In this document: one piece after another, positions 1 to 7,693 of the stretch
Layout: each line of letters opens with the position of its first letter
How positions within the stretch are numbered: position 1 is the stretch's first letter
From: Ferrovibrio terrae_B
GTDB lineage: Bacteria > Pseudomonadota > Alphaproteobacteria > Ferrovibrionales > Ferrovibrionaceae
Length of the DNA: 17,187 nucleotides
Assembly: GCF_943371255.1 (NCBI RefSeq)
Contig: NZ_CALRUC010000097.1
Coordinates: 1 to 17,187 of the forward strand
Direction: 5' to 3'
Notes under the pieces: model-generated
What the model saw: the letters and a program-made list of their open reading frames with translations, nothing else
Told to the model about the DNA's origin: nothing
Databases searched by the model: none
Position numbers and translations under genes: made by a program

Positions 1-465
1 GACATTCCCGACGATGCCTTCGACAAGGTGATGGATGTCAACATCAAGTCGAACCACTGGCTGTGCAACATGGTGGCGCCCGGCATGGCCGAGCGCGGCC
101 ATGGCGCCATCATCATCATCTCCTCGGTGGGCGGACTGTTCGGCTCCAACACGCTCGGTGCCTATGCCATCTCCAAGGCGGCCGACATGCAGCTGGCCCG
201 CAACCTGGCAGTCGAATGGGGGCCGCAGAATGTGCGCGCCAACTGCATCGCGCCAGGCCTGATCAAGACCGACTTCGCACGTGCACTCTGGGAGAATCCT
301 GAGATCGCCAAGAAGGCGACCAAGGGCTATGCGCTGCGCCGGGTGGGCGAGCCCGACGAGATCGCCGGGGCGGCGGTTTTCCTGAGCTCCGCGGCCGGCA
401 GTTTCATGACCGGGCAGACCATGGTGATCGATGGCGGCGGCATGGTGAATTTCCAATCGGTTTAG
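1..465 (+). CDS. SDR-family oxidoreductase, C-terminal part (gene begins before the window)
   Basis: NAD(P)-dependent short-chain dehydrogenase/reductase acting on an alcohol, ketone or 3-oxoacyl substrate that cannot be named from sequence. The reading frame is open from the first base. About 154 residues are visible, so roughly the first 100 of a usual 250-residue enzyme, including the Rossmann GxxxGxG motif, lie outside. Counted from the window edge, the active-site Asn is N14 (DVNIKS), the catalytic Ser is S42 in IISSVGG, and the YxxxK pair is Y55 and K59 in YAISK. The Ser-Tyr spacing of 13 is canonical. The stretch NCIAPGLIKTDFARALW followed by RRVGEPDEIAGAAVFLSS resembles the DHRS4/FabG-like branch. 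The end MTGQTMVIDGGG is the usual SDR C-terminus. It lies 49 bases before glnD on the same strand. Family assignment is firm; substrate is unknown. Confidence 0.93.
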   Translation, partial: DIPDDAFDKVMDVNIKSNHWLCNMVAPGMAERGHGAIIIISSVGGLFGSNTLGAYAISKAADMQLARNLAVEWGPQNVRANCIAPGLIKTDFARALWENPEIAKKATKGYALRRVGEPDEIAGAAVFLSSAAGSFMTGQTMVIDGGGMVNFQSV

Positions 466-498
466 GCACAGGCTCGGTAGCGGTATTGCATCGGATCG

Positions 499-508
499 CT
501 ATATATAG
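499..508. promoter_or_regulatory. TATA-rich palindrome just before glnD, possible -10 region
   Basis: CTATATATAG is a perfect 10-base palindrome inside otherwise GC-rich DNA. It holds TATATA at 500-505, which fits a sigma-70 -10 hexamer. Transcription starting 6-8 bases downstream would begin nearly at the glnD ATG (515), giving a leaderless or almost leaderless mRNA. No good -35 hexamer is visible at the right distance: TTGCAT at 486-491 is too close. The promoter reading is therefore tentative. Confidence 0.3.
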
Positions 509-514
509 AGCACC

Positions 515-3295
515 ATGTCCGTCCGCCCGCTGATAGCCGATCCCCGTGCGATCATCGACCGCAAGTCGCTGACCCTGCAGCTCGATGCGCTGGGCGCGCC
601 CGGCAGCGCCGAGCAGCGCGCCCAGGCGCTGGTGCTGCTGAAGGCGTCGCTGGCCCAGGGGCGCCAGGTGATCCACCAGCGCTTCCAGGCCGGCACGGCG
701 GCGATGGCCACCCGGCAGTCCTTTGCCTTCCTGATCGACCAGGTCATCCGCCTGGTACATGACTTCACGGTCAACCGGGTTTATCGCCTGCCGAATCCGA
801 CAGCAGCCGAAAAGCTCTCCATCGTCGCCGTCGGCGGTTATGGCCGCGGCGAGATGGCGCCGTTTTCCGATGTCGATCTGCTGTTCCTGTTCCCCTACAA
901 GCAGACCCCCTGGGGCGAGCAGGTGGTGGAGTTCATGCTCTACCTGCTGTGGGATCTCGGCCTCAAGGTCGGGCATGCCACGCGCTCGGTGGATGAATGC
1001 ATCCGGCTCTCTCTGAGTGACGTCACCATCCGCACCGCCATCCTGGAGCAACGCTGGATCTGGGGCGACCAGGATCTGGCGGCGCAGCTGAAGGCGCGCT
1101 TCCAGACCGATGTGGTGGCCAAGACCGGCCCGGATTTCATCGAGAAGAAGCTGGCCGAGCGCGACGAGCGCCATCGCCGCATGGGTGACTCGCGCTATGT
1201 GGTCGAGCCCAATGTGAAGGAAGGCAAGGGGGGCTTACGCGATCTGCACACGCTGGTCTGGATCACCAAATATGTTTACGGCATCGAGGACAGCGCCGAA
1301 CTGGTAGTGCGCGGTCTGCTGCATGCCGAAGAACAGCGCCGCTTCGTGCAGGCGATGGAATATCTCTGGACCGTGCGCATCCATCTGCACTATCTGGCCA
1401 ACCGCGCCGAGGAGCGGCTGACGTTTGATATGCAGGTCGAGATCGCCAAGGCGATGGGCTATGCCGACCGGCCGGGCCGCAGCGATGTCGAACGCTTCAT
1501 GAAGAAGTATTATCTGATCGCCAAGGAAGTGGGCGACCTGACGCGCATCTTCGCCGCAGCACTGGAGGAGCGCCACAAGAAGAAGAAACCGCTGGCGGCG
1601 ATCCGCGCCAAGATGAAGCGGCCCAAGACCATCGACGGTTTCGAGATCGGTGGCGGCCGCGTCAATGTCGGCAGCGAGACAATGTTCGAGAAGCAGCCGG
1701 TGAAGATGCTGCGGCTGTTCCATCTGGCGCAGGAGCAGGGGCTGGATATCCACCCCGAGGCTTTGCGCCTGGTGCGGCGCCACCTCAAGCTGCTGGATGG
1801 CAAGATCCGCAACGACCCGGACGCCAACCAGCTGTTCATGGACATGCTGTGCTCGAAGCAGGATCCGGAAACCACGCTGCGGCGGCTGAACGAGGCCGGC
1901 GTGTTCGGCCGCTTCGTGCCTGATTTCGGCCGCGTGGTGGCGCAGACCCAGCACGACATGTACCACACCTATACGGTGGACGAGCACACCATCCGTGCCA
2001 TCGGCATCCTCTCGCGCATCGAAAGCGGTGCGCTGAAGGAAGATCACCCCCTGTCCGTGAATGTGATCAAGGAAGTGCTGTCGCGTCGCGTGCTCTATGT
2101 CGCAGTGCTGCTGCACGATATCGCCAAGGGCCGCGGCGGCGACCATTCGGTGCTGGGCGAGAAGGTGGCCGACAAGCTCGGACCGCGCTTTGGCCTGACG
2201 CCGGCAGAAACTGAAACGGTGGGCTGGCTGGTGCGCTGGCACCTCGCCATGTCGGCCACCGCCTTCAAGCGCGACATCGCCGATCCGAAAACAGTGGTCG
2301 ATTTCGCCCAGCTGGTGCAGAGCCCGGAGCGGCTCCGCCTGCTGCTCTGCCTCACGGTTGCCGATATCCGTGCCGTCGGCCCCACCATCTGGAACGGCTG
2401 GAAGGGCCAGCTGCTGCGCGAGCTGTATTACCGTGCCGAGGAATTTCTTTCAGGTGGCTTTGCCGGCCGTGGCCGCGACCAGCGTATCGCCGAGACCAAG
2501 GACAAGGTGCGCGCGCAACTCACCGACTGGAGCAAGGCCGAGATCGACCGGCTGCTCAAGCGGCATTACGAGAATTACTGGTACTCGAACGATGTGGATG
2601 TGATCCTGCGCCATGCGCGACTGATGCGCGAGGCCGATGCCGCCAAGCGCACGCTGACCACGGCGACACGGCCCGACACATTCCGCTCGGTCACTGAATT
2701 CACGCTTTACGCGCCCGACCATCCGGGCCTGTTTGCCCGCGTTGCCGGCGCCATGGCCGCGACCGGCGCCAATATCGTCGACGCCAAGATCTTCACCACC
2801 AATGACGGCATGGCGCTCGACAGTTTCTATATCCAGGACACCGAAGGTGGCGCCTTCGACAAGCCTGACCGCATCAAGAAGCTGAGTACCGCCATCGAAC
2901 GCGCGCTGTCGGGCGACCTGAAGCTGCGTTCGGCCATCGCGCTGGAAAAACCCGGCATGCCGAGTCGCGCCCGTGTCTTCAAGGTGGCGCCGCGCGTGCT
3001 GATCGACAACCAGGCCTCCAATCGCTACACCGTGGTCGAGGTGAATGGTCGCGACCGCCCGGGCTTCCTCTATGATGTCACCCGCGGGCTCTACGATCTC
3101 AACCTCACCATCGGTTCGGCCCATATCGCCACCTATGGCGAGCGTGCGGTTGACGTATTCTATCTGCAGGATCTGACCGGCATGAAGCTGACCGACAAAC
3201 GTCGGTTGCAGCAGATCGAAAAGCTGTTGATGAAGCAGATCAGCCCGGTCGAGGACAAGCCGGCGACGGCCGCCAAGACCGCGAAGGCGGCATAG
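515..3295 (+). CDS. glnD: bifunctional [protein-PII] uridylyltransferase / uridylyl-removing enzyme GlnD
   Basis: Cytoplasmic nitrogen sensor that uridylylates PII proteins (GlnB/GlnK) when glutamine is low and removes UMP when glutamine is high. This controls glutamine synthetase and nitrogen-regulated transcription. The 926 residues match the family length. Domains in order: a nucleotidyltransferase domain with GGYGRGEMAPFSDVD at residues 107-121 (metal-binding DVD); a GlnD-type linker with YVVEPNVKEGKGGLRDLH; an HD hydrolase domain with HTYTVDEHT near 484-492 and the HD pair H534-D535 in LLHDIAKGRGGDHS; and two C-terminal ACT domains starting near 728 (FTLYAPDHPGLFARVAGAMA) and 838 (VVEVNGRDRPGFLYDVTRGL), which bind glutamine. 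All key motifs are intact, so both activities are expected. The ATG at 515 has no clear Shine-Dalgarno sequence. The next gene is murJ, an arrangement familiar in alphaproteobacteria. Confidence 0.97.
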   Translation: MSVRPLIADPRAIIDRKSLTLQLDALGAPGSAEQRAQALVLLKASLAQGRQVIHQRFQAGTAAMATRQSFAFLIDQVIRLVHDFTVNRVYRLPNPTAAEKLSIVAVGGYGRGEMAPFSDVDLLFLFPYKQTPWGEQVVEFMLYLLWDLGLKVGHATRSVDECIRLSLSDVTIRTAILEQRWIWGDQDLAAQLKARFQTDVVAKTGPDFIEKKLAERDERHRRMGDSRYVVEPNVKEGKGGLRDLHTLVWITKYVYGIEDSAELVVRGLLHAEEQRRFVQAMEYLWTVRIHLHYLANRAEERLTFDMQVEIAKAMGYADRPGRSDVERFMKKYYLIAKEVGDLTRIFAAALEERHKKKKPLAAIRAKMKRPKTIDGFEIGGGRVNVGSETMFEKQPVKMLRLFHLAQEQGLDIHPEALRLVRRHLKLLDGKIRNDPDANQLFMDMLCSKQDPETTLRRLNEAGVFGRFVPDFGRVVAQTQHDMYHTYTVDEHTIRAIGILSRIESGALKEDHPLSVNVIKEVLSRRVLYVAVLLHDIAKGRGGDHSVLGEKVADKLGPRFGLTPAETETVGWLVRWHLAMSATAFKRDIADPKTVVDFAQLVQSPERLRLLLCLTVADIRAVGPTIWNGWKGQLLRELYYRAEEFLSGGFAGRGRDQRIAETKDKVRAQLTDWSKAEIDRLLKRHYENYWYSNDVDVILRHARLMREADAAKRTLTTATRPDTFRSVTEFTLYAPDHPGLFARVAGAMAATGANIVDAKIFTTNDGMALDSFYIQDTEGGAFDKPDRIKKLSTAIERALSGDLKLRSAIALEKPGMPSRARVFKVAPRVLIDNQASNRYTVVEVNGRDRPGFLYDVTRGLYDLNLTIGSAHIATYGERAVDVFYLQDLTGMKLTDKRRLQQIEKLLMKQISPVEDKPATAAKTAKAA

Positions 3296-3374
3296 CCGCA
3301 CCCGTCTCGCGCGGTTGTGATACCCGGCACGGTGGCTTGACGGCGGAATAGTGGTGAAGGCAGTGCGACTTGCC

Positions 3375-3380
3375 TATACT
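3375..3380 (+). promoter_or_regulatory. possible -10 box (TATACT) for murJ
   Basis: TATACT matches the sigma-70 -10 consensus at five of six positions and lies 31 bases before the murJ ATG. The -35 candidate 17 bases upstream (TGGTGA, 3352-3357) is weak. A TTGACG at 3337-3342 is too far away to pair with it. The 116-base glnD-murJ gap makes a separate murJ promoter reasonable, and no terminator hairpin with a T-run follows glnD. Confidence 0.35.
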
Positions 3381-3411
3381 CGCGCCGCCCCTGGAATATA
3401 GCCGCCCATCC

Positions 3412-4959
3412 ATGTCTCTCTTCCGCGCCATCGCCACCGTCGGCGGCCTGACCATGATCAGCCGTGTCGCGGGATTCGTGCGCGACCTGTTGATTGCGCG
3501 CTATCTGGGCGCCGGCCCGGTGGCGGATGCCTTCTTTGTCAGCCTGCGCCTGCCCAATTTCTTCCGTTCGCTGTTTGCCGAAGGCGCTTTCACTGCCGGC
3601 TTCCTGCCGCTGTTCAGCCGCACCGAGGCCAAGGAAGGCCGTGTCGCCGCCCAGCATTTTGCCGAGCGCGCCCTGTCGCTGCTGCTGGTCACCACGCTGG
3701 CCTTCACGCTGGTGGCGCAGATCGCCATGCCGCTGGTGATCCTGATCCTGGCGCCCGGCTTTGCCAACGACCCCCTGCGCTTCCCGCTCTCGGTTTCGCT
3801 CACCATCATCACCTTCCCCTATCTGCTGTTCATCAGCCTGGCCTCGCTCTATGGCGCGATCCTGAATTGCTTCGGGCGCTTCTTCGCCATGGCGGCAACG
3901 CCGATCATGCTCAATCTGGTGATGATCGCCGGCATGCTGTGGCTGACGCCCTATACGCCCAATGCCGGCTATGCGCTGGCCTGGTCGACGCTGATCGGCG
4001 GCATCTTGCAGTTTCTCTGGCTCGCCTGGGATGTGCGGCGCGCGGGCCTCAGCCTGCGGCTGCGCCGTCCGGTGATCAACGACAAGGTCCGCCGGCTATT
4101 TCGCCTGGTGCTGCCGGCGGCACTGGGTGCCGGTGCCACGCAGGTCAATCTGGTGGTCGGGTTGGTCCTTGCCTCTCTGCTGCCAGCGGGTGCGGTGTCG
4201 TATCTGTTCTATGCCGACCGCATCAACCAGCTCACCGTCGGCGTGGTGGGTGCGGCTATTGCCACCGCATTGCTGCCCACACTCGCCGGCCAGCTGGCGC
4301 GCGACAATCATGCGGCGGCGCGCTACACGCAGAACCGCGCGATGGAATTCGGCCTGCTGCTGGCACTGCCCTCCTGTGTCGCGCTGCTGGTGATCCCGTT
4401 TCCCATTGTCTCGATCCTGTTCCAGCGCGGCGAGTTCGATCTGGCCACGGCGCGCGAAACCGCCAGCACGCTGTTTGCCTATGCCTTCGGCCTGCCTGGC
4501 TTCGTGCTGTCCCGCACGCTGACACCCAGCTTTCATGCACGCCAGGATACCAAGACCCCGGTCAAGCTCGCGCTGGTGACGATCGCGGTGAATGTCGGCC
4601 TCAGCCTGGCACTGCTGCCGGTCATGGCCCATGCCGGGCTGGCGCTGGCAACCGCGGTGGCGGCCAATGTGAACACCCTGCTGCTGCTGATCACCCTATA
4701 CCGCCGCGGCCACTGGCAGGCCGATGACCGCCTGAAGCAGCGCGCGCCGCTGATCCTGCTGTCTGCTGCTGCAATGGGCGTGCTGCTGGTGCTGCTCGAC
4801 CGTTTCGCGCTGCCGGACTGGTATGCCGGCGGATTCTGGCTGCGGGTCTCGGCCCTGATCGTGCTGGTCGGCAGTGGTCTGCTGGTTTATCTGCTCAGCA
4901 CGATCTTGCTGGGTGCCACCCGGCCGGGCGAATGGAAGGCGATCCTGCGGCGCAGCTAG
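3412..4959 (+). CDS. murJ: lipid II flippase MurJ (MviN)
   Basis: Integral inner-membrane protein of the MOP superfamily that flips undecaprenyl-linked lipid II to the periplasmic face for peptidoglycan assembly. The 515 residues and many hydrophobic segments fit the usual 14-helix MurJ fold. The N-terminus is diagnostic: SLFRAIATVGGLTMISRVAG, then FVRDLLIARYLGAGPVADAF and LRLPNFFRSLFAEGAFTAGF, containing the conserved Arg and Asp residues of helix 1 and the following loop. Further on, FYADRINQLTVGVVGAAIAT and PILFQRGEFD-like segments (VSILFQRGEFDLATA) are typical. I chose the ATG at 3412 because family members start MSLF or MSLL; an in-frame TTG at 3370 would add 14 unconserved residues. No strong Shine-Dalgarno sequence is visible. 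The gene is followed after 102 bases by trpS. Confidence 0.97.
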   Translation: MSLFRAIATVGGLTMISRVAGFVRDLLIARYLGAGPVADAFFVSLRLPNFFRSLFAEGAFTAGFLPLFSRTEAKEGRVAAQHFAERALSLLLVTTLAFTLVAQIAMPLVILILAPGFANDPLRFPLSVSLTIITFPYLLFISLASLYGAILNCFGRFFAMAATPIMLNLVMIAGMLWLTPYTPNAGYALAWSTLIGGILQFLWLAWDVRRAGLSLRLRRPVINDKVRRLFRLVLPAALGAGATQVNLVVGLVLASLLPAGAVSYLFYADRINQLTVGVVGAAIATALLPTLAGQLARDNHAAARYTQNRAMEFGLLLALPSCVALLVIPFPIVSILFQRGEFDLATARETASTLFAYAFGLPGFVLSRTLTPSFHARQDTKTPVKLALVTIAVNVGLSLALLPVMAHAGLALATAVAANVNTLLLLITLYRRGHWQADDRLKQRAPLILLSAAAMGVLLVLLDRFALPDWYAGGFWLRVSALIVLVGSGLLVYLLSTILLGATRPGEWKAILRRS

Positions 4960-4968
4960 GCCCCGGCC

Positions 4969-4997
4969 TTGACGTTGTGCGCCGTCCCGGCGATAAC
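4969..4997 (+). promoter_or_regulatory. candidate sigma-70 promoter for trpS
   Basis: TTGACG (4969-4974) and GATAAC (4992-4997) are separated by exactly 17 bases. They match the -35 and -10 consensus at five and four positions respectively. Transcription would start near 5004 and leave a leader of about 58 bases before the trpS ATG. The region lies directly after the murJ stop codon, where no T-tailed terminator is seen, so trpS may also receive read-through. Confidence 0.45.
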
Positions 4998-5061
4998 CGC
5001 GCTCGATTTTCTCTTCCCACCACCGGGGCCTTCCACCGCCCCATCGTCCAAGGGACATTGC

Positions 5062-6072
5062 ATGGCCTTCCAACGGCGCATCTTCTCGGGCATCCAGCCC
5101 ACCGGAAACCTCCATCTCGGCAACTATCTCGGCGCGGTGCGCAACTGGGTCGCGCTGCAGAAGGACTACGAGTGCATCTTCTGCATGGTCGACATGCATG
5201 CGATCACCGCCTCCCTGCTCGATCCTGACGAGCTGCGCCACAGCACGCGCGAACTGGCCGCGGCCATGATCGCCTCAGGGATCGACCCCGAGAAGAACAT
5301 CCTGTTCAACCAGTCGCAGAATCCCGATCACGCCACGCTGGCCTGGATCTTCAACTGCGTCGCCCGTATGGGCTGGATGAACCGCATGACCCAGTTCAAG
5401 GAGAAGGCCGGCAAGGATCGCGAGAATGCCTCGCTCGGTCTCTATGCGTATCCGGCCCTGATGGCTGCAGACATTCTTGTCTACAAGGCGACCCATGTGC
5501 CGGTCGGCGAAGACCAGAAGCAGCATCTGGAGCTGACGCGCGACATCGCACAGAAGTTCAACCACGACTACGGCAAGGATTTCTTCCCGCTGACCGAGCC
5601 GCTGATCTTCGGCACCGCCACGCGCGTGATGTCCTTGCGCGACGGCGCCAAGAAGATGTCGAAGTCGGATGCATCCGACCAGTCGCGCATCAACCTCACC
5701 GACACCGCCGACCAGATCGCCGACAAGATCAAGCGGGCAAAGACCGACCCCGAGCTGCTGCCCGATACGGTGGAAGGCCTGGAAGGCCGGCCGGAGGCGC
5801 AGAACCTGATGGGCATCTATGCCGCGCTGTCGGACCAGACGCTGGAACAGGCAGTGGCCGCCGCGGCCGGCAAGGGCTTTGGCGACTTCAAGAAGCTGCT
5901 GACCGAAACAGCCGTTTCCGTGCTCGGCCCGATCACGGCAGAGATGCGCCGGCTGACCGCCGATCCGGGTTATGTCGACGGCATCCTGCGCAAGGGCGGC
6001 GAGAAGGCGCGTGCGCTCTCGGCGCCGATTGTTGCCGAAGTGTACGACACGGTTGGCTTCCTGCGGCCGTAA
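5062..6072 (+). CDS. trpS: tryptophan--tRNA ligase
   Basis: Class I aminoacyl-tRNA synthetase that activates tryptophan with ATP and charges tRNA-Trp in the cytoplasm. The 336 residues match the bacterial enzyme length. The N-terminus RRIFSGIQPTGNLHLGNYLG carries the TrpS substrate motif GIQPTG and the HIGH-like signature NLHLGN (residues 16-21). The second signature KMSKS is exact at residues 198-202. Further typical motifs are MVDMHAIT, NQSQNPDHATLAW, YPALMAADIL and VGEDQKQHLELTRDIA. The ATG at 5062 is preferred over an in-frame TTG at 4969, since AGGGA at 5051-5055 is a good ribosome-binding site six bases upstream and family members start at this point. The gene ends 29 bases before a perfect rho-independent terminator, so it closes the glnD-murJ-trpS block. 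Confidence 0.98.
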   Translation: MAFQRRIFSGIQPTGNLHLGNYLGAVRNWVALQKDYECIFCMVDMHAITASLLDPDELRHSTRELAAAMIASGIDPEKNILFNQSQNPDHATLAWIFNCVARMGWMNRMTQFKEKAGKDRENASLGLYAYPALMAADILVYKATHVPVGEDQKQHLELTRDIAQKFNHDYGKDFFPLTEPLIFGTATRVMSLRDGAKKMSKSDASDQSRINLTDTADQIADKIKRAKTDPELLPDTVEGLEGRPEAQNLMGIYAALSDQTLEQAVAAAAGKGFGDFKKLLTETAVSVLGPITAEMRRLTADPGYVDGILRKGGEKARALSAPIVAEVYDTVGFLRP

Positions 6073-6101
6073 TCACACGCCGCAACCTTGAATGACGCAT
6101 G

Positions 6102-6136
6102 CGGCGGGCCCACATTAGAGGCCCGCCGTCTTTTTG
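6102..6136 (+). terminator. rho-independent terminator after trpS
   Basis: A perfect 9-base stem CGGCGGGCC (6102-6110) pairs with GGCCCGCCG (6120-6128) across a nine-base loop. It is followed by TCTTTTTG. This is a textbook intrinsic terminator 29 bases after the trpS stop codon. Confidence 0.9.
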
Positions 6137-6149
6137 TGGCTGCTTTCCG

Positions 6150-7112
6150 ATGATGAACGACACGGTTTCCCGCTCCGCCCTCACCGCATGGCTGCGCAGT
6201 CGCTGGCTGCCGGCCAGTGCGATTGCTGTCGTGCTGGTGTTCGGGCTGTATTTCCCGGTTGGCATGCTGATCGCCCACAAGATCGACGACCGCATGGATT
6301 ATGAAGTGCCGGCCGCCGATCTGCCGCCCGGCGGCAGCCGCACGGTGGCGATGGCCGCCGCCCTGATCGATCGCGAGGTCAACCGCAACGGCTGGGTTGC
6401 CAACGATCCGTTCTTCATGCCGGGCTCGATGCTCGACAATATGCCGAATTACCAGCTCGGCATGATCCATGCGCTGGGCCGCTTTGCCTTCCAGATGGTC
6501 GACCAGATCGGCCGCACGCGCGGTTCGAGCCAGACCGACCGCGACCTGCAGGAAGCCGCCGGCCTGCTGCAGTATTCCGGCACCAAGTGGATCTTCGATT
6601 TCTCCACCTCGTTGCTGCCGACGGCGAAATCGGAAGACCAGTATCGCAAGGCACGGTCGGCTTTTCTGAGCTACAACCAGCGGCTCAGCGCCGGCCAGGC
6701 CGTGTTCGAGCGCCGTGCCGACAATCTGCAGGCCACGCTGGAACGCATTGCGCTGGATATCGGATCGTCCTCTGCCGCGCTCGACCGGCGCATCCGCGAG
6801 GGCGACGCCACGCTGATCGACTGGGAAGCCGATGACGTCTTCTACAGCGTCAAGGGGCAGCTCTATGCCTATTACCTGATCCTGCGTGAGCTGAAGCAGG
6901 ATTATCCGAACCTGATACGCGACCGCGAGCTGTCCGGCACCTGGGATCAGATGCTGGCCTCCTTTGCGGCCGGCGCGGGCCTGAAGCCCCTGGTGGTCTG
7001 GAATGCCAAGCCGGATGCGATGATCCTGCCCAACCATCTGGGCTCGATGGGCTTTTACGTCGAACGCTCCCGCACCCAGATCTACGAGATCATCAATATC
7101 CTGCAGAAGTAG
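6150..7112 (+). CDS. DUF2333 family membrane-anchored protein
   Basis: Protein of unknown function matching DUF2333, recognised from NRNGWVANDPFFMPGSMLDN followed by MPNYQLGMIHALGRFAFQMV and the C-terminal VVWNAKPDAMILPNHLGSMG. One hydrophobic segment (about residues 19-40, WLPASAIAVVLVFGLYFPVG) after a basic N-terminus suggests a single membrane anchor, with the rest of the 320 residues in the periplasm (inference). There are few cysteines and no recognisable catalytic motif. The frame is open upstream to an ATG at 6099, but that start would place the trpS terminator inside the coding region and add an unconserved leader. I therefore chose the double ATG at 6150/6153, although neither start has a clear Shine-Dalgarno sequence. 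The gene lies between trpS and a universal stress protein. Family members occur in alpha- and gammaproteobacteria; no pathway can be assigned. Confidence 0.85.
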   Translation: MMNDTVSRSALTAWLRSRWLPASAIAVVLVFGLYFPVGMLIAHKIDDRMDYEVPAADLPPGGSRTVAMAAALIDREVNRNGWVANDPFFMPGSMLDNMPNYQLGMIHALGRFAFQMVDQIGRTRGSSQTDRDLQEAAGLLQYSGTKWIFDFSTSLLPTAKSEDQYRKARSAFLSYNQRLSAGQAVFERRADNLQATLERIALDIGSSSAALDRRIREGDATLIDWEADDVFYSVKGQLYAYYLILRELKQDYPNLIRDRELSGTWDQMLASFAAGAGLKPLVVWNAKPDAMILPNHLGSMGFYVERSRTQIYEIINILQK

Positions 7113-7174
7113 GCGCGACTCGCGATCGTATCGGCCATTGCCTTCGGGCCGGTGGCAGGGCAACCTCTGACGCC

Positions 7175-7681
7175 ATGAGTGAAGCAAAACCAGTATCGGC
7201 CGCCGAACAGCGCCGCCGCAGCAAGTTCCTGGTCGTCGTCGACGATACGGCGGAAGTGCGCGTTGCCGTGCGCTATGCCACGCGGCGTGCCCGCAACGTC
7301 CGCTGTGGCGTGGTGATGCTGCGCGTGATCGAGCCGGTGGATTTCCAGCAATGGGCCGGCGTCGCCGAGATGATGCGCTCGGAGGCCCATGAGGCGGCCG
7401 AGGATCTGCTGCAGAAGCTGGCCGAGCAGGTCAATCAGGAGTCCGGCCTGATGCCGGAGCTGGTGATCCGCGAGGGTATTGCCAAGGACGAGCTGCTCAA
7501 GCTGGTCGATGAAGATCCCGATATCCGCATGCTGGTGCTGGCCGCGGCGCCGGGCAAGGGCAGCGAGGGGCCGGGGCCGCTGGTCTCGGCGTTGGCCGGC
7601 CAGATGGCGGGTGACCTGAAATTCCCCATCACCGTGATCCCCGGCGCGCTCACCGACGAGCAGATCGATCGCCTGACGTAA
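7175..7681 (+). CDS. universal stress protein (UspA family)
   Basis: Small cytoplasmic protein of the UspA fold, expected to act in stress survival through nucleotide binding or partner regulation. The 168 residues begin with a charged leader, then the Usp core: KFLVVVDDTAEVRVAVRYAT (strand 1 with the Asp of the nucleotide pocket), RCGVVMLRVIEP (strand 2), helix EAHEAAEDLLQKLAEQV, then ELVIREGIAKDELLKLVDE and RMLVLAAAPGKGSEGPGP, ending DLKFPITVIPG. The ATP-binding loop usually reads GxxG(x9)G[S/T]. Here the segment GPGPLVSALAGQMAGDLKFP is only a degenerate version, so ATP binding is uncertain. It sits 62 bases after the DUF2333 gene and ends 12 bases from the convergent PAS gene. Linkage of a Usp gene to trpS and nfu is familiar in alphaproteobacteria. 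Confidence 0.9.
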   Translation: MSEAKPVSAAEQRRRSKFLVVVDDTAEVRVAVRYATRRARNVRCGVVMLRVIEPVDFQQWAGVAEMMRSEAHEAAEDLLQKLAEQVNQESGLMPELVIREGIAKDELLKLVDEDPDIRMLVLAAAPGKGSEGPGPLVSALAGQMAGDLKFPITVIPGALTDEQIDRLT

Positions 7682-7693
7682 TCGACATCTGGC

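Noticed and set aside
1235..2242. 335-residue minus-strand frame inside glnD
   Set aside because: Antisense shadow; GlnD motifs are continuous on the plus strand.
4960..5061. Tryptophan attenuator or T-box ahead of trpS
   Set aside because: No leader peptide with Trp codons, no T-box specifier features, and no T-tailed antiterminator/terminator pair.
6099..6149. Earlier start of the DUF2333 protein
   Set aside because: It would put the perfect trpS terminator inside the coding sequence and add unconserved residues before the membrane anchor.
5970..7187. 405-residue minus-strand frame over the DUF2333 gene
   Set aside because: His/Gln/Arg-rich composition typical of an antisense frame, no domain, and the plus-strand frame has clear family motifs.
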